A stretch of 64,000 nt of DNA from Clostridium sp. TW13 (GCF_024345225.1 NZ_BROD01000001.1:3484516-3548515); one strand, 5' to 3'; positions 52,049 to 60,854 are shown, numbered from the stretch's first letter. The notes: generated by a model not told the origin, from the letters alone. Made by a program: numbers and translations.

Positions 52049-52447
52049 CTAAAATAATCCTAATCTCTTTTTACTTCTTGGAATTCCCATAGAATCTTTT
52101 AATATGTTTAGTACATCATTTAAATTATCCTTATGCTTAGACTGAGCCGCTAGTTTTTGTCTGTGATGAAATGTTGTAGAAGTATTTTGGAGTGTACTAT
52201 AATCACATACTTTACTTTGAGAATCATCAACTAACCTTGGTGATGTTTTTTGCTTCTCTACTGAACTTGCAGGCACCCTAGCCACTAAAGTTTTATTTCC
52301 CTTCTCGTCTACTATATATTTGCAATAATAATTTCCAACTTTCTCCGAGATAATTTCCCTAGCCTTTTTGGTTTTCTTTTTATCTTTACTTTGATATTTT
52401 GCTATTATAGAGTCATCATCTTGAACACTATTTACACCATAACTCAT
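52049..52447 (-). CDS. Hypothetical 132-residue basic protein
   Basis: A soluble, Lys/Ser-rich protein of 132 residues with no recognised domain. The N-terminal 20 residues are acidic, residues 22-60 basic, and the middle is low-complexity (SSVEKQKTSPRL, STLQNTSTTFHH). The C-terminal helix (NLNDVLNILKDSMGIPRSKK) is the best conserved-looking part. An ATG with a GGGGTGGAATA leader starts it. Function unknown. Confidence 0.6.
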   Translation of the reverse strand: MSYGVNSVQDDDSIIAKYQSKDKKKTKKAREIISEKVGNYYCKYIVDEKGNKTLVARVPASSVEKQKTSPRLVDDSQSKVCDYSTLQNTSTTFHHRQKLAAQSKHKDNLNDVLNILKDSMGIPRSKKRLGLF

Positions 52448-52569
52448 TATTCCACCCCACTAACATAAGTTCTTAACATATATTATATCACACTTAAGAT
52501 ATTAACAGGGTAATTTGGTTCTTATTAACATATCATCTAATAAATCTAGCCTTTAACACTTCAACTTAA

Positions 52570-53331
52570 CTATTTAAAAATAATTCTCTTCTTAATAACA
52601 ATAACCCCTACAGTCGCTATAAAATCTGAAATAAGACTTTTAATTGGATTTATTTTAACTTCATAAAAATATCTGCTCTTATCACTATAATATTTATAGT
52701 CCGCAGGTAAGGTTTCCTTTGAAAGGTTTGACATCTTCTTAAACATTTTAAACCATATTAAATCAGGTAATTTAGGACTTTTCTCTTTTCTACTTTCGAG
52801 TGAATCGTAGAATTTTTTTGCACTTCTTCTTATATTTCTATTTATACTTTTCTCATAATCTTTATTAGTTTCCCAAGGAGTTGTTGTTATTGCTAGTTCA
52901 CAAACTTTATCACTTCCTCCAAGAGTAAATGATAACTCCTTAAGTACATTATTTAGTCCTGATCCACCATTTGCTACCAACATAAGTGATTGATTAAAAA
53001 ATTCAGGTCTATGCATGGTATATGCAAATCTATCAATAAAATTCTTCATAAGTCCACTAACATTCCATGCATATCCTGGTGAACTTAATATAATACCATC
53101 TGAGCTCAAAAGTTTCCGCTCAATGCTCTCCTTATGATCTTTTATTGGACAAAATTCTGCTCCTTTTGATATGCAATTAAAACAACCTTTGCACATCTCC
53201 AAATTCACATCACTAAGAAATACATACTCAAATTCTACATTTCCTAGTAACTTCATTTCACTCTCAATTCTTTTGATAAGTTCATACCCCTTTCCTTTAT
53301 GAGGACTACCCATAATTGCAATTACTTTCAT
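52570..53331 (-). CDS. Flavodoxin-fold NAD(P)H-dependent oxidoreductase
   Basis: A 253-residue protein of the NADPH-dependent FMN reductase/iron-sulfur flavoprotein type. The FMN loop is MGSPHKGKGYELI, and the Cys-rich segment is CKGCFNCISKGAEFC (about residues 47-61), which in relatives binds a 4Fe-4S cluster. SSPGYAWNVSGLMKNFIDRF follows. A C-terminal extension of about 70 residues ends in a hydrophobic stretch. It lies 88 nt after the TetR gene in the same direction and is probably its target. Confidence 0.85.
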   Translation of the reverse strand: MKVIAIMGSPHKGKGYELIKRIESEMKLLGNVEFEYVFLSDVNLEMCKGCFNCISKGAEFCPIKDHKESIERKLLSSDGIILSSPGYAWNVSGLMKNFIDRFAYTMHRPEFFNQSLMLVANGGSGLNNVLKELSFTLGGSDKVCELAITTTPWETNKDYEKSINRNIRRSAKKFYDSLESRKEKSPKLPDLIWFKMFKKMSNLSKETLPADYKYYSDKSRYFYEVKINPIKSLISDFIATVGVIVIKKRIIFK

Positions 53332-53364
53332 CTTAAACCCACCTTTATAAAATAACTAATTTAT

Positions 53365-53434
53365 CTGACAACGGCTACACCTTCCTAGACGAGGTACACA
53401 TTGACGATGTAAGTTCAACTAAGATTCACTTGAT
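53365..53434. repeat. Divergent short copy of the TTTAT/TTGAT-bounded element
   Basis: It is preceded by TTTAT and ends GTTCAACTAAGATTCACTTGAT. It shares AACGGCT and the right end with 10988-11232 and 35041-35165 but lacks the large hairpins. Its right end lies within the TetR coding sequence and supplies its stop codon. Confidence 0.45.
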
Positions 53435-53997
53435 GAAAACAACTTTCTAACAATAAAGTCAATAAAGTTATCTCTGTCCTCTTTGTTAAACATATTCAAT
53501 CCTATAAATTCCATACCACTATTTCTTCTTAAAAAACAAACTTGAAGAATTGATGTTAATGCAAAACATAACTTTTTTGCTTCTAAATCATTCATGTCAT
53601 TACTAAATATTGATAAGAACCCTTGCATTGTTTTTGTGGAATTATCCTGTTCACTGGGATTCCTCATATCTGATAAAATAGATATTCTTGAAATTGCTTC
53701 ATTAGAAACTAGAAAATCCATTACCTGCTTAGCTGCATCAGTTATTCTATCCACAGAAGTTTCACTAGAATCTAAATTAGGTTTAAAAGCTTTTACTACA
53801 TCACCTATCATTTCTTGAACACAGATTTCAATTAAATTATCTTTATTTTGAAAGTGATAATTAACAAGGCCTACTCCCACATTTGCTTTTTCTGCAATTG
53901 ATCTTATTGTTATTTTACTAATATCTCCATCACTATTTTTTATAAGCTCTTTTGTTACATTTATAAGTTTACTTTTTATATCAATACTATTATTCAT
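53419..53997 (-). CDS. TetR-family regulator
   Basis: A 192-residue regulator with the TetR helix-turn-helix at about residues 20-60 (ITIRSIAEKANVGVGLVNYHFQNKDNLIE) and a helical ligand-binding domain. A perfect TTTTGAAC/GTTCAAAA palindrome lies 26 nt upstream of its start. The last five codons and the TAG come from the structured repeat at 53365-53434, so the natural C-terminus was probably altered by that insertion. It likely controls itself and the flavoprotein downstream. Confidence 0.9.
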   Translation of the reverse strand: MNNSIDIKSKLINVTKELIKNSDGDISKITIRSIAEKANVGVGLVNYHFQNKDNLIEICVQEMIGDVVKAFKPNLDSSETSVDRITDAAKQVMDFLVSNEAISRISILSDMRNPSEQDNSTKTMQGFLSIFSNDMNDLEAKKLCFALTSILQVCFLRRNSGMEFIGLNMFNKEDRDNFIDFIVRKLFSSSES

Positions 53998-54022
53998 ACT
54001 ACCTCCATGCTATTGAACCATG

Positions 54023-54041
54023 TTTTGAACATCGTTCAAAA
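54023..54041. promoter_or_regulatory. TetR operator
   Basis: TTTTGAAC-ATC-GTTCAAAA, a perfect 8-bp inverted repeat, 26-44 nt upstream of the TetR start. Size and position fit TetR autorepression. Confidence 0.6.
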
Positions 54042-54091
54042 GTATTGTACTACTTTAACTAATGTTATACAAGTATTTGTAAAATAAAAAA

Positions 54092-54113
54092 ATAGCAACC
54101 CTATAGTTGCTAT
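54092..54113 (-). terminator. Rho-independent terminator after the MerR gene
   Basis: ATAGCAAC pairs with GTTGCTAT across a 6-nt loop, followed on the minus strand by a run of seven T. It overlaps the stop codon. Confidence 0.85.
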
Positions 54114-54853
54114 CCTTTATCACAATATATTTTTATAGCTTCACTTACATATCCAGCTAAATTCTCACTTATATTATCAAAGTATTTCTTAAATCGTTCA
54201 TCCTCCACATACATCAATCCTAAACATTGTAGTATTTCATTAGTGCAAGTATAGTAATTTTCTGTAATATGATTTTTCCACTGTGAAATAAGCTTCTGTA
54301 CTTCATCACAGCTAGGAGGACAATCCATATGCTCTGCAATTTTTCTGAATATATCCTCTGCTTTTTTATCAATATAATTATTTCCTTTATCCTTTGATTT
54401 TCTCTGTTCATATTCCTTGTATGCTTCAGTATGCCCAAAACGTTCTATAACTTCTTTTCTATACTCTTCTTGTTTAGCAATAATATCAGTTTCATCAAAT
54501 TCTGAAAAACTCAAATTATCATCCCCCTCCAATTTATCATCTACTAGTTTTATCAAATTTTCTATACGATTCTTCTTTAAGATTAGTATTTCTTTGTGCT
54601 GCTTTAGTGCAATTTTTTCATCAAAATTCGGATTATTAATTATTTCTTTTATCTGCTTTAATTCAAAACCTATTTCTTTTAGAAATAATATCTGCTGCAA
54701 AAGTGCAATATCCTCATTGCTATAAAATCTGTACCCTGCTTCAGATATTTCTGATGGTTTTAATAAGCCTATTTCATCATAATAATGCAAAGCTCTAATA
54801 GTAATACCAGTGAGCTTCGCAGTCTCATTTACTGTTCTAAGCTGTTTCTTCAT
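54110..54853 (-). CDS. MerR-family regulator with TipAS drug-binding domain
   Basis: A 247-residue regulator: MerR winged helix at residues 5-75 (TVNETAKLTGITIRALHYYDEIGLLKPSE), a dimer coiled coil (75-120), and a C-terminal TipAS-like helical domain with the conserved Cys in AEHMDCPPSCDEV. TipAS domains bind thiopeptides and other drugs. It lies downstream of and overlaps the DUF2268 gene by 17 nt, and that gene's promoter is a typical MerR target with a 19-bp spacer. Confidence 0.88.
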   Translation of the reverse strand: MKKQLRTVNETAKLTGITIRALHYYDEIGLLKPSEISEAGYRFYSNEDIALLQQILFLKEIGFELKQIKEIINNPNFDEKIALKQHKEILILKKNRIENLIKLVDDKLEGDDNLSFSEFDETDIIAKQEEYRKEVIERFGHTEAYKEYEQRKSKDKGNNYIDKKAEDIFRKIAEHMDCPPSCDEVQKLISQWKNHITENYYTCTNEILQCLGLMYVEDERFKKYFDNISENLAGYVSEAIKIYCDKG

Positions 54854-55757
54854 CCCAAAAATCCTCTATCTCATTCATAATTTCAGCAGTAGGGGTTAAT
54901 GTAGCTTCTTCAATTGACTTGCCTGTTTTCTTTAAATAATGCTTAATCATATAATAACCACAGGCATATCCTGCACAATAAGGAAGACCTACTGGGAAGT
55001 ACCCCTGAACTGCTGCCAACTCATCTCCCCAAAGATATGCTGAGATATTTTCAAATCCTGTTGCATCTAATCCCTCTTTAATAATTGGCTTTATATAATC
55101 ATTAAGTTCTTTAATATCAGTTTTACTTACCCAAGGGCCAACCATTTCCTCTCCAAACATTGATGTTGCAAAATTTTCAGCAATGCCCTCACTTATCATC
55201 ATATCCGCTAATGTAACATTCATACTCCATTTTTCAAACTGCCAGCGAACATTATGATTGCACTCATGTGCCAAAGCTGCTGGTATCCTACTTATAGTAT
55301 ACTCGTTTGGAACGAGTCCCACAAAAATATACCCAGGAATTCCTCCATCTCCAGCGTAACCATCGCTATTAGATATATATGGGCTTTGAGGATTTGCAAG
55401 AGTAAGTGAAAATTTATAATCCTTTACTGGCAATTCATATCCTAGCTTTGTAAAGCGTTCTAAGGAATCTTTAATAGTCTTTTCGCAACTTCTCCATAAA
55501 TTATCATCTGATATTAAATCTATAACCTCTTTTTGAGTTTCATCAACTTCTGTTGGTGGCAAAAATCCAAGCATACTGCTTGCCATAACTACATCATATC
55601 CACCTTTTTGTGATGCTTTAATTGGCACATTGATACAAGTCCACTTGAATTCAAAAGGTTTCATAAATTCATAACGATAAATATCATCCCTCTTCTCCTT
55701 AGGTGAATTCATCATTTTCTTATAAATTTCATCTGAACGAACAAGTGTAATATTCAT
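54837..55757 (-). CDS. DUF2268-family putative zinc protease
   Basis: A 306-residue cytoplasmic protein. The zinc-binding motif HECNH is at about residue 165 with a downstream Glu in MISEGIAENFATSMFGE (third ligand). This HExxH + E pattern marks DUF2268, a predicted metallopeptidase family. An excellent AAGGAG site precedes the ATG. It shares an operon with the TipAS regulator and sits first behind a 19-bp-spacer promoter, so it is probably drug-induced. The substrate is unknown. Confidence 0.8.
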   Translation of the reverse strand: MNITLVRSDEIYKKMMNSPKEKRDDIYRYEFMKPFEFKWTCINVPIKASQKGGYDVVMASSMLGFLPPTEVDETQKEVIDLISDDNLWRSCEKTIKDSLERFTKLGYELPVKDYKFSLTLANPQSPYISNSDGYAGDGGIPGYIFVGLVPNEYTISRIPAALAHECNHNVRWQFEKWSMNVTLADMMISEGIAENFATSMFGEEMVGPWVSKTDIKELNDYIKPIIKEGLDATGFENISAYLWGDELAAVQGYFPVGLPYCAGYACGYYMIKHYLKKTGKSIEEATLTPTAEIMNEIEDFWDEETA

Positions 55758-55780
55758 TTCAAATCATCTCCTTGAACAAT

Positions 55781-55811
55781 AATATACACTATTACGCAAC
55801 GTCAGAGTCAA
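55781..55811 (-). promoter_or_regulatory. MerR-type promoter with 19-bp spacer
   Basis: TTGACT (55811-55806), a 19-bp spacer containing CTGACGTTGCGTAAT, then TATATT (55786-55781). The long spacer and the ACGTTGCGT element are hallmarks of promoters activated by MerR-family multidrug regulators. Confidence 0.7.
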
Positions 55812-55954
55812 TATATTATTTGATGAATACCTGTAAAATTAAAAACTAGCTTCTTGATTGCAGTACTTATAATTTAAATTTGACGTACTGATGTCATATT
55901 TACAATGATATATTAATCTTAAATCAAGATATTAATTATGAAGGAGATAAGATT

Positions 55955-56215
55955 ATGGAACAAAAAATATGTCAAAGTTGTGGTATGCCTCTAGAAAAAG
56001 AAGGGCTTTTCGGAAAAAATTCAGATGGTTCAAGAAATAAAGACTATTGTTGTTACTGCTTTCCTGATGGAGAATTTTCTAAAGATGAAACTATGGAAGA
56101 AATGATAGAAAGCTGCATTCAATTTGAAATAGAGGCCGGTTGTCCAGATGCAGAAACAGCAAGAGCTAAAATGATGGAATATATGCCAACCTTAAAACGC
56201 TGGAAAAAGAATTAA
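55955..56215 (+). CDS. Putative zinc-ribbon protein
   Basis: An 86-residue protein with the signature CQSCGMPLEKEGLFGKN...YCCYCFPDGEF, the pattern of the small putative zinc-ribbon family (Zn_ribbon_2 type) common in Firmicutes. The C-terminal half is helical and acidic. An AAGGAGAT site precedes the ATG. It is divergent from the MerR/DUF2268 operon and has its own terminator. Function unknown. Confidence 0.8.
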   Translation: MEQKICQSCGMPLEKEGLFGKNSDGSRNKDYCCYCFPDGEFSKDETMEEMIESCIQFEIEAGCPDAETARAKMMEYMPTLKRWKKN

Positions 56216-56223
56216 AACAAAGG

Positions 56224-56263
56224 GACTGGATAATTTTGTGCAATATCATAAAACTATTCAGTC
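56224..56263 (+). terminator. Rho-independent terminator
   Basis: GACTGGATAATTTT pairs with AAAACTATTCAGTC (two mismatches), followed by seven T, right after the zinc-ribbon gene. Confidence 0.8.
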
Positions 56264-56385
56264 TTTTTTTACATGTATATATAGTTAAAATAGTGAGTTA
56301 TAACTCTTTCAGATTGGATATATATGTGTTTCAAATTTATCTGCTTAAATTTTATGCTTAAGTTTATTTATGGTATGAGGGAGTA

Positions 56386-56949
56386 TTAATTGCCAATTGT
56401 TCTTCCAGCGATATATAAAATTAATTTTGCTTCTTCTTCTGGTGATTTCAAGCAATCTGAGCCAATCCATTCTTTAAGAAGCCTTACTGTTCCATACTGA
56501 ACATACGAAGCAATTGCCTTCTTTTTATCCAACTCAAGACTCTCTGGAAGATTTCTAATGACCATCTGATCAAACTGTGGAAGTGAGATTTTGATGTGAT
56601 TCATTAAGTCATAATTATCTTGATCTAGCACAAGTTTTATAAATTCAACATGGTCTTTTATATATTCTAGAACCTTAGTGAGACATTCATCGATATTTTT
56701 CCCTACAGCAAGATCATTTATAATAGTAAATGAGGTGTTTTGTATGTACGCCTCAGCAATTTCATTTAATACATCATATTGACTTCCATAGTGATTATAG
56801 AAAGTAGTACGATTAACTCCTGCAACTTGACATAATTCCCGTATAGATATTTTATTAATATTACGTGTCTTTAACATTTCTAATAAAGCCTCACTGATTA
56901 AGCGCTTTGTTAGCATAACTCTCTGATTAACATTATTTTTTTCTGACAT
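56386..56949 (-). CDS. TetR/AcrR-family regulator
   Basis: A 187-residue regulator with the HTH at about residues 30-60 (ISIRELCQVAGVNRTTFYNHYGSQYDVL) and a C-terminal ligand domain typical of the TetR_C_8-like group. It is divergent from the exported TIM-barrel gene (120-bp gap), which is the likely target. A CGACA...TGTCG palindrome lies about 18 nt upstream of its start. Confidence 0.9.
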   Translation of the reverse strand: MSEKNNVNQRVMLTKRLISEALLEMLKTRNINKISIRELCQVAGVNRTTFYNHYGSQYDVLNEIAEAYIQNTSFTIINDLAVGKNIDECLTKVLEYIKDHVEFIKLVLDQDNYDLMNHIKISLPQFDQMVIRNLPESLELDKKKAIASYVQYGTVRLLKEWIGSDCLKSPEEEAKLILYIAGRTIGN

Positions 56950-56966
56950 AGCTCCTCCATTGAATT

Positions 56967-56989
56967 CGACATTTTCAAAACATCTGTCG
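56967..56989. promoter_or_regulatory. Candidate TetR operator
   Basis: CGACA and TGTCG frame a 23-bp imperfect palindrome in the intergenic region shared by the TetR gene and the TIM-barrel gene. Confidence 0.35.
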
Positions 56990-57069
56990 GTTGTAAAATA
57001 AACATATGTTGATATTATTATATATTATAAAGTAGTAATGAAACAAGTCAATGAAAAGGAGATGTAAAA

Positions 57070-58113
57070 ATGAAAAAAAAGATAAAAAAGATATTAACAG
57101 TAGTAGTTGTGTGTATTATGCTTGTGATAATACTCATTGGAGGTTATGAAATCAAAGAAAATATCCAAATTAACAAAATTGTGAAATCACATAAAATAGA
57201 ACAAACATCAAAGCAGAGCAATGCTATAATAAGCAATGACAAGAATGATTCTAAGCATATTACAACTGCAGTTCAGCAGATCATGATAGGAACACTGTGT
57301 AATAATTACGATAATGCTTTACAAACATTACTAAATATCAAAGCTGCTGGTTATGAAGCTATCGAATTAAATGATTTTATGATTCACAAGTCTTCTATTG
57401 CAGTAAAACTAATGACAAGTTTCTCGGGAATGCCTATTGGAAATGGTGGCAAGCTTGATTGGCCAAAGCTGATCAAAGAAAGTGGACTAAAAGTCATAAG
57501 TCTGCACAGTGATCTGAAAAGCATCGAGAATAATGCTAAAGCTATAGCAGATGAAGCTAAAAGTCTAGGAACAGATACTGTAGTTATTACTGGTATGTAC
57601 AAATTTGATTATAGCAGTTTAGATGAGGTGGAAAAGCTTGCCCAACGTCTGAATCAAGCTGGAAAAGTTCTTTCGAAGGAAGGAATACATCTTTTGTATC
57701 ACAATCATAATTGTGAACTACAAAAGGTAACCCCCGAAAAAACAGCTTATGACATTATAACCAGAAAAACAAATTCTGAATATGTCAACTTTGAGTTTGA
57801 TAGCTACTGGATGACAGATGGTGGTGCTAATGTTCCAGCTTTGATGGAACAACTGGGTAGTAGAATAAAATTATGGCATATTAATGACCGTGGTTGCAGT
57901 AAATCAGGTCCTTATATGACACCAATACTAGAAGAAAATGCAACTGAATTGGGGCACGGAAATATCGATCTTGATACACTTTCAGCAATTGCTATAAAAA
58001 ATGGAGTCGAAGGTGTTGTATTAGAAACTCATAAAAATTGGGTGGATAATGATCCAATTAAGAGCATCCAGGTTAGTGCAGAATATATGAAGAAGAAGTT
58101 TGCTAATAAATAA
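57070..58113 (+). CDS. Exported sugar-phosphate isomerase/epimerase-like TIM-barrel protein
   Basis: A 347-residue protein of the xylose-isomerase-like TIM-barrel family. Unusually it has a basic N-terminus and one hydrophobic segment (about residues 5-27), so it should be exported or anchored. Family motifs: AAGYEAIELNDF, LLYHNHNCELQ and WHINDRGCSKSGP, with the metal-ligand Glu, His and Asp visible. Most relatives are cytoplasmic. It starts after AAGGAGATG and is divergent from a TetR regulator. The substrate is unknown. Confidence 0.85.
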   Translation: MKKKIKKILTVVVVCIMLVIILIGGYEIKENIQINKIVKSHKIEQTSKQSNAIISNDKNDSKHITTAVQQIMIGTLCNNYDNALQTLLNIKAAGYEAIELNDFMIHKSSIAVKLMTSFSGMPIGNGGKLDWPKLIKESGLKVISLHSDLKSIENNAKAIADEAKSLGTDTVVITGMYKFDYSSLDEVEKLAQRLNQAGKVLSKEGIHLLYHNHNCELQKVTPEKTAYDIITRKTNSEYVNFEFDSYWMTDGGANVPALMEQLGSRIKLWHINDRGCSKSGPYMTPILEENATELGHGNIDLDTLSAIAIKNGVEGVVLETHKNWVDNDPIKSIQVSAEYMKKKFANK

Positions 58114-58140
58114 AGTTATAAGGAATATTATGATTAAATC

Positions 58141-58177
58141 GCAAGAGTTCACATAGAAACTATATGTGAACTCTTGC
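58141..58177. terminator. Bidirectional terminator
   Basis: GCAAGAGTTCACATA pairs perfectly with TATGTGAACTCTTGC across a 7-nt loop, between the convergent TIM-barrel and LUD genes. Confidence 0.85.
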
Positions 58178-58223
58178 AAATCTATTAAATTTAAAAGATT
58201 GAGAGCAATTGCTCTCCATAACA

Positions 58224-58865
58224 CTAGAACCCATATTCCTCATTTACTATGAACACTTTAATTCTGTTGCAATCCATTTGCCCTTCAATTATAGATAGAC
58301 TATTGCACACTCTTTCCTTTGATACGCAATTTACACATCTATTTAATTTTACACAAGGTGGATTATAGCCTGCTCGTTTTGCATTTTGTGGACATGCAAC
58401 ATTCTTAACTCTTTTTACAGCTTCCTCTACTGTATCAACTATTTTATTTTTTCCTACTACAATTATTACTCTGTCTGGTCCAAAAGTTATTGCTGCTACT
58501 CTATTCCCACTGTGATCTACATTTACAATTCTTCCGTCTACAGATATAGCATTTGAACCAGTAATATACCAATCAGTAAGAAGAGCCTTCTTTTTTAATG
58601 CTTTACATTCCTCTGAGTTTTGGGCAAGTTCTTTATCATACACAACATTGCCTCTTTCTAAAAGGGCATCTGTTATTTTCATATTTTGTAGTGTTTCTGA
58701 ATGTCCAATTCCAATTGAAGCCTCCACAGGTACTATACTTAATATACGTAGTTTAGCTTCATCTAAAGTTTCAAAATATTCTACGTCCATATTTCTAAGC
58801 TTGAAGTTCTTCTTTAATGTTTCATAAATTTCTCTATACACTTTATCTCCCCTTCTCTTACACAT
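58224..58865 (-). CDS. LUD-domain (lactate utilization-type) protein
   Basis: A 213-residue protein of the LUD/DUF162 family: IPVEASIGIGHSETL-like segment VEASIGIGHSETL, ALLTDWYITGSNAISVDG and FGPDRVIIVVGKNKIV. The C-terminus has a Cys-rich tail (CVKLNRCVNCVSKERVC) that may hold an Fe-S cluster. Members of this family, such as LutC, take part in lactate oxidation, but stand-alone proteins of this type have no assigned role. It lies 2 nt after the methyltransferase gene. Confidence 0.85.
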   Translation of the reverse strand: MCKRRGDKVYREIYETLKKNFKLRNMDVEYFETLDEAKLRILSIVPVEASIGIGHSETLQNMKITDALLERGNVVYDKELAQNSEECKALKKKALLTDWYITGSNAISVDGRIVNVDHSGNRVAAITFGPDRVIIVVGKNKIVDTVEEAVKRVKNVACPQNAKRAGYNPPCVKLNRCVNCVSKERVCNSLSIIEGQMDCNRIKVFIVNEEYGF

Positions 58866-58867
58866 AA

Positions 58868-59530
58868 CTACTTCTTTCTAACAATCACATTAAAATGCCT
58901 AGAATAATATACTGTGTCTTCCATATTGTATTCTGTTTCTTCAACGGGTACTTGCACAAATTCAAAATCTTTAAAGTATTTTTTTACATCATCTATGTTT
59001 ACATAAAAGTGAGGTACATTTAATTCAGTTTCATGTTCATCTCTTAAAATGGTATTTTCATCAACCCTCTTATATTGATCAACATGCTGAAAAGACCAAG
59101 TATTTTTAGAAATTAAAGTAATAAATAACTCTCCACCACTTTTTAACACTCTTTTTATTTCATTTACAACTTTAATAAACCCCTCAGTATCTGTGTGATA
59201 AATAACATTGTAGGCCATTATGCAATCAAAAGTATTATCTTCAAAAGGTAGATTTAACATATCACACACTTGCATATCAATGTTTAGTCTTTCCTTTTCT
59301 GACCATTGTTTCAAGTGATTTATGCCATAATCAGACAAGTCTACTGAACTAACTTCAAATTCTTTTTGTGCGAAATAAATTGAATGTCTTCCTAATCCAC
59401 AACCTAAATCAAGAAATTTTTTAAATTGTTTTGACTTCCATGCTTCCGCCAAATAGCATGCTTCCTTTGAAGGAACTAGCCAATAATCATCTTCGTTCTT
59501 GCTCCAATCCCAAGCTTTTGATTCAACCAT
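58868..59530 (-). CDS. Class I SAM-dependent methyltransferase
   Basis: A 220-residue protein with the SAM-binding motif FLDLGCGLGRHSIYFAQ, acidic strand VSSVDLSD, and FDCIMAYNVIYHTD. The fold is Methyltransf_11/25. The start at 59530 follows GGAG at good distance. A GTG three codons earlier overlaps the binding site. It is two nt before the LUD gene, so they form an operon. The methyl acceptor is unknown. Confidence 0.9.
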   Translation of the reverse strand: MVESKAWDWSKNEDDYWLVPSKEACYLAEAWKSKQFKKFLDLGCGLGRHSIYFAQKEFEVSSVDLSDYGINHLKQWSEKERLNIDMQVCDMLNLPFEDNTFDCIMAYNVIYHTDTEGFIKVVNEIKRVLKSGGELFITLISKNTWSFQHVDQYKRVDENTILRDEHETELNVPHFYVNIDDVKKYFKDFEFVQVPVEETEYNMEDTVYYSRHFNVIVRKK

Positions 59531-59717
59531 AATTATCACTCCTAACTGTTTTTAATAAATTACATATGTAAAGATTATCAACATGTAAATTATACCATTA
59601 CAGTTTTTCAAAACAAGCTAAATTAACTTATATGTATATTAATTTTATATATTTTTTATCACACTTTTTATAACTTGAATATTATATTATGTATTCAATA
59701 TTATAAGGAGAATTACA

Positions 59718-59972
59718 GTGGACGAAATAAAAACTTTGAAAAAAATGCAGCATTTTTATGCAAAGAATAATTGCATTCCTCAAGAGCTAGTGATTAAAGA
59801 CGTTAGACTAGCTGCTGCTTATGTACCCTACGAAACTCTTTGCCTTCTTTTCACTCCAATGGAAGCATTGATGAGAGGCACCGCTTTTCCAGAACTTTAT
59901 AGTCCTTACGAAGGGGAAGATAAAAAAGCTAAACCTATGGAAATGAGTAAAAGGGGGGATATATATGAATAG
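59718..59972 (+). CDS. cotJA: Spore coat protein CotJA
   Basis: An 84-residue protein with a GTG start after AAGGAG. It has the CotJA features: short basic N-terminus, VRLAAAYVPYETLCLLFTPMEALMRGTAFPEL, and a proline-rich tail. CotJA is the first gene of the three-gene cotJ operon, expressed in the mother cell, and is required for assembly of CotJC in the coat. It overlaps cotJB by 8 nt. Confidence 0.8.
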   Translation: MDEIKTLKKMQHFYAKNNCIPQELVIKDVRLAAAYVPYETLCLLFTPMEALMRGTAFPELYSPYEGEDKKAKPMEMSKRGDIYE

Positions 59973-60252
59973 AGATTTTAGTAAAAAAGATATGCTACAA
60001 CTTATAGTTGCTACTGAATTTATGAAGGAAGATCTAGCATTATATCTTAATACTCATCCAGATGATAAAGAAGCTATAAAAAAATATAATACCTATGTAT
60101 TAGAATGCAAAAAGCTTAAAGAAACTTATGAAGCCAATTGTGCAATGTTATCTGAACATGACTCCTTGAGTCCTTATCCATGGCAATGGATAAGTGAACC
60201 TTGGCCTTGGGAATATGAAGCTAATTTTAAGCTTGAGAAGGAGGAGTTTTAG
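59965..60252 (+). CDS. cotJB: Spore coat protein CotJB
   Basis: A 95-residue protein with the CotJB pattern (LQLIVATEFMKEDLALYLNTH and SPYPWQWISEPWPWEYE). The Trp/Pro-rich C-terminus is typical. A strong AAAGGGGGG site lies within the end of cotJA. It overlaps cotJA and is followed 2 nt later by cotJC. Confidence 0.85.
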   Translation: MNRDFSKKDMLQLIVATEFMKEDLALYLNTHPDDKEAIKKYNTYVLECKKLKETYEANCAMLSEHDSLSPYPWQWISEPWPWEYEANFKLEKEEF

Positions 60253-60254
60253 GT

Positions 60255-60854
60255 ATGTGGACATATGATAAGTTTCTAGAATATCCAATAAAAATCAAAA
60301 ATTCAAACCCTGCCATGGCAAAAATAATCATTACTCAATATGGTGGACCAGATGGAGAATTAGCTGCATCATTAAGATATCTTAGTCAAAAATTCTCAAT
60401 GCTTACTCCTCAAGCTATTGCAACCTGCAATGATATAGGAACTGAGGAATTAGCTCATTTAGAAATGGTAGGTTCAATAGTTCATCAACTTGTGAAAAAT
60501 GCAAGTCTTGAAGAAATAAAGAAAGCTGGTTTAGAAGCATATTATTCAGATCACGGAAGAGGTATATATCCAGTAAGTGCTGCTGGTGTTCCTTTCACTG
60601 CTTCTTATATCCAATCAAAAGGAAATCCAATAGTAGATCTTACTGAAAACTTAGCTGCTGAACAAAAGGCAAGAGCTACTTATGAATATCTGATAAATAT
60701 GGCTGATGATCCTGATGTAATAGAGCCTCTAAAATTCTTAAGAGAAAGAGAAGTTGTTCATTACCAAAGATTTGGTGAAGCATTAAGAATTGTACAAGAT
60801 TATCTACAAGAACCTCGTGTAATTGTAATTAATAAACCTGATTCCATGAAGTAA
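60255..60854 (+). CDS. cotJC: Spore coat manganese catalase-like protein CotJC
   Basis: A 199-residue protein of the manganese catalase family. The dimetal-site ligands are in IGTEELAHLEM and REVVHYQRFGEAL, with more Glu in ENLAAEQKARATYEYL. It starts after a GGAGG-type site at the end of cotJB. In Bacillus, CotJC is an abundant coat protein with catalase-like properties. A strong terminator ends the operon. Confidence 0.92.
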   Translation: MWTYDKFLEYPIKIKNSNPAMAKIIITQYGGPDGELAASLRYLSQKFSMLTPQAIATCNDIGTEELAHLEMVGSIVHQLVKNASLEEIKKAGLEAYYSDHGRGIYPVSAAGVPFTASYIQSKGNPIVDLTENLAAEQKARATYEYLINMADDPDVIEPLKFLREREVVHYQRFGEALRIVQDYLQEPRVIVINKPDSMK

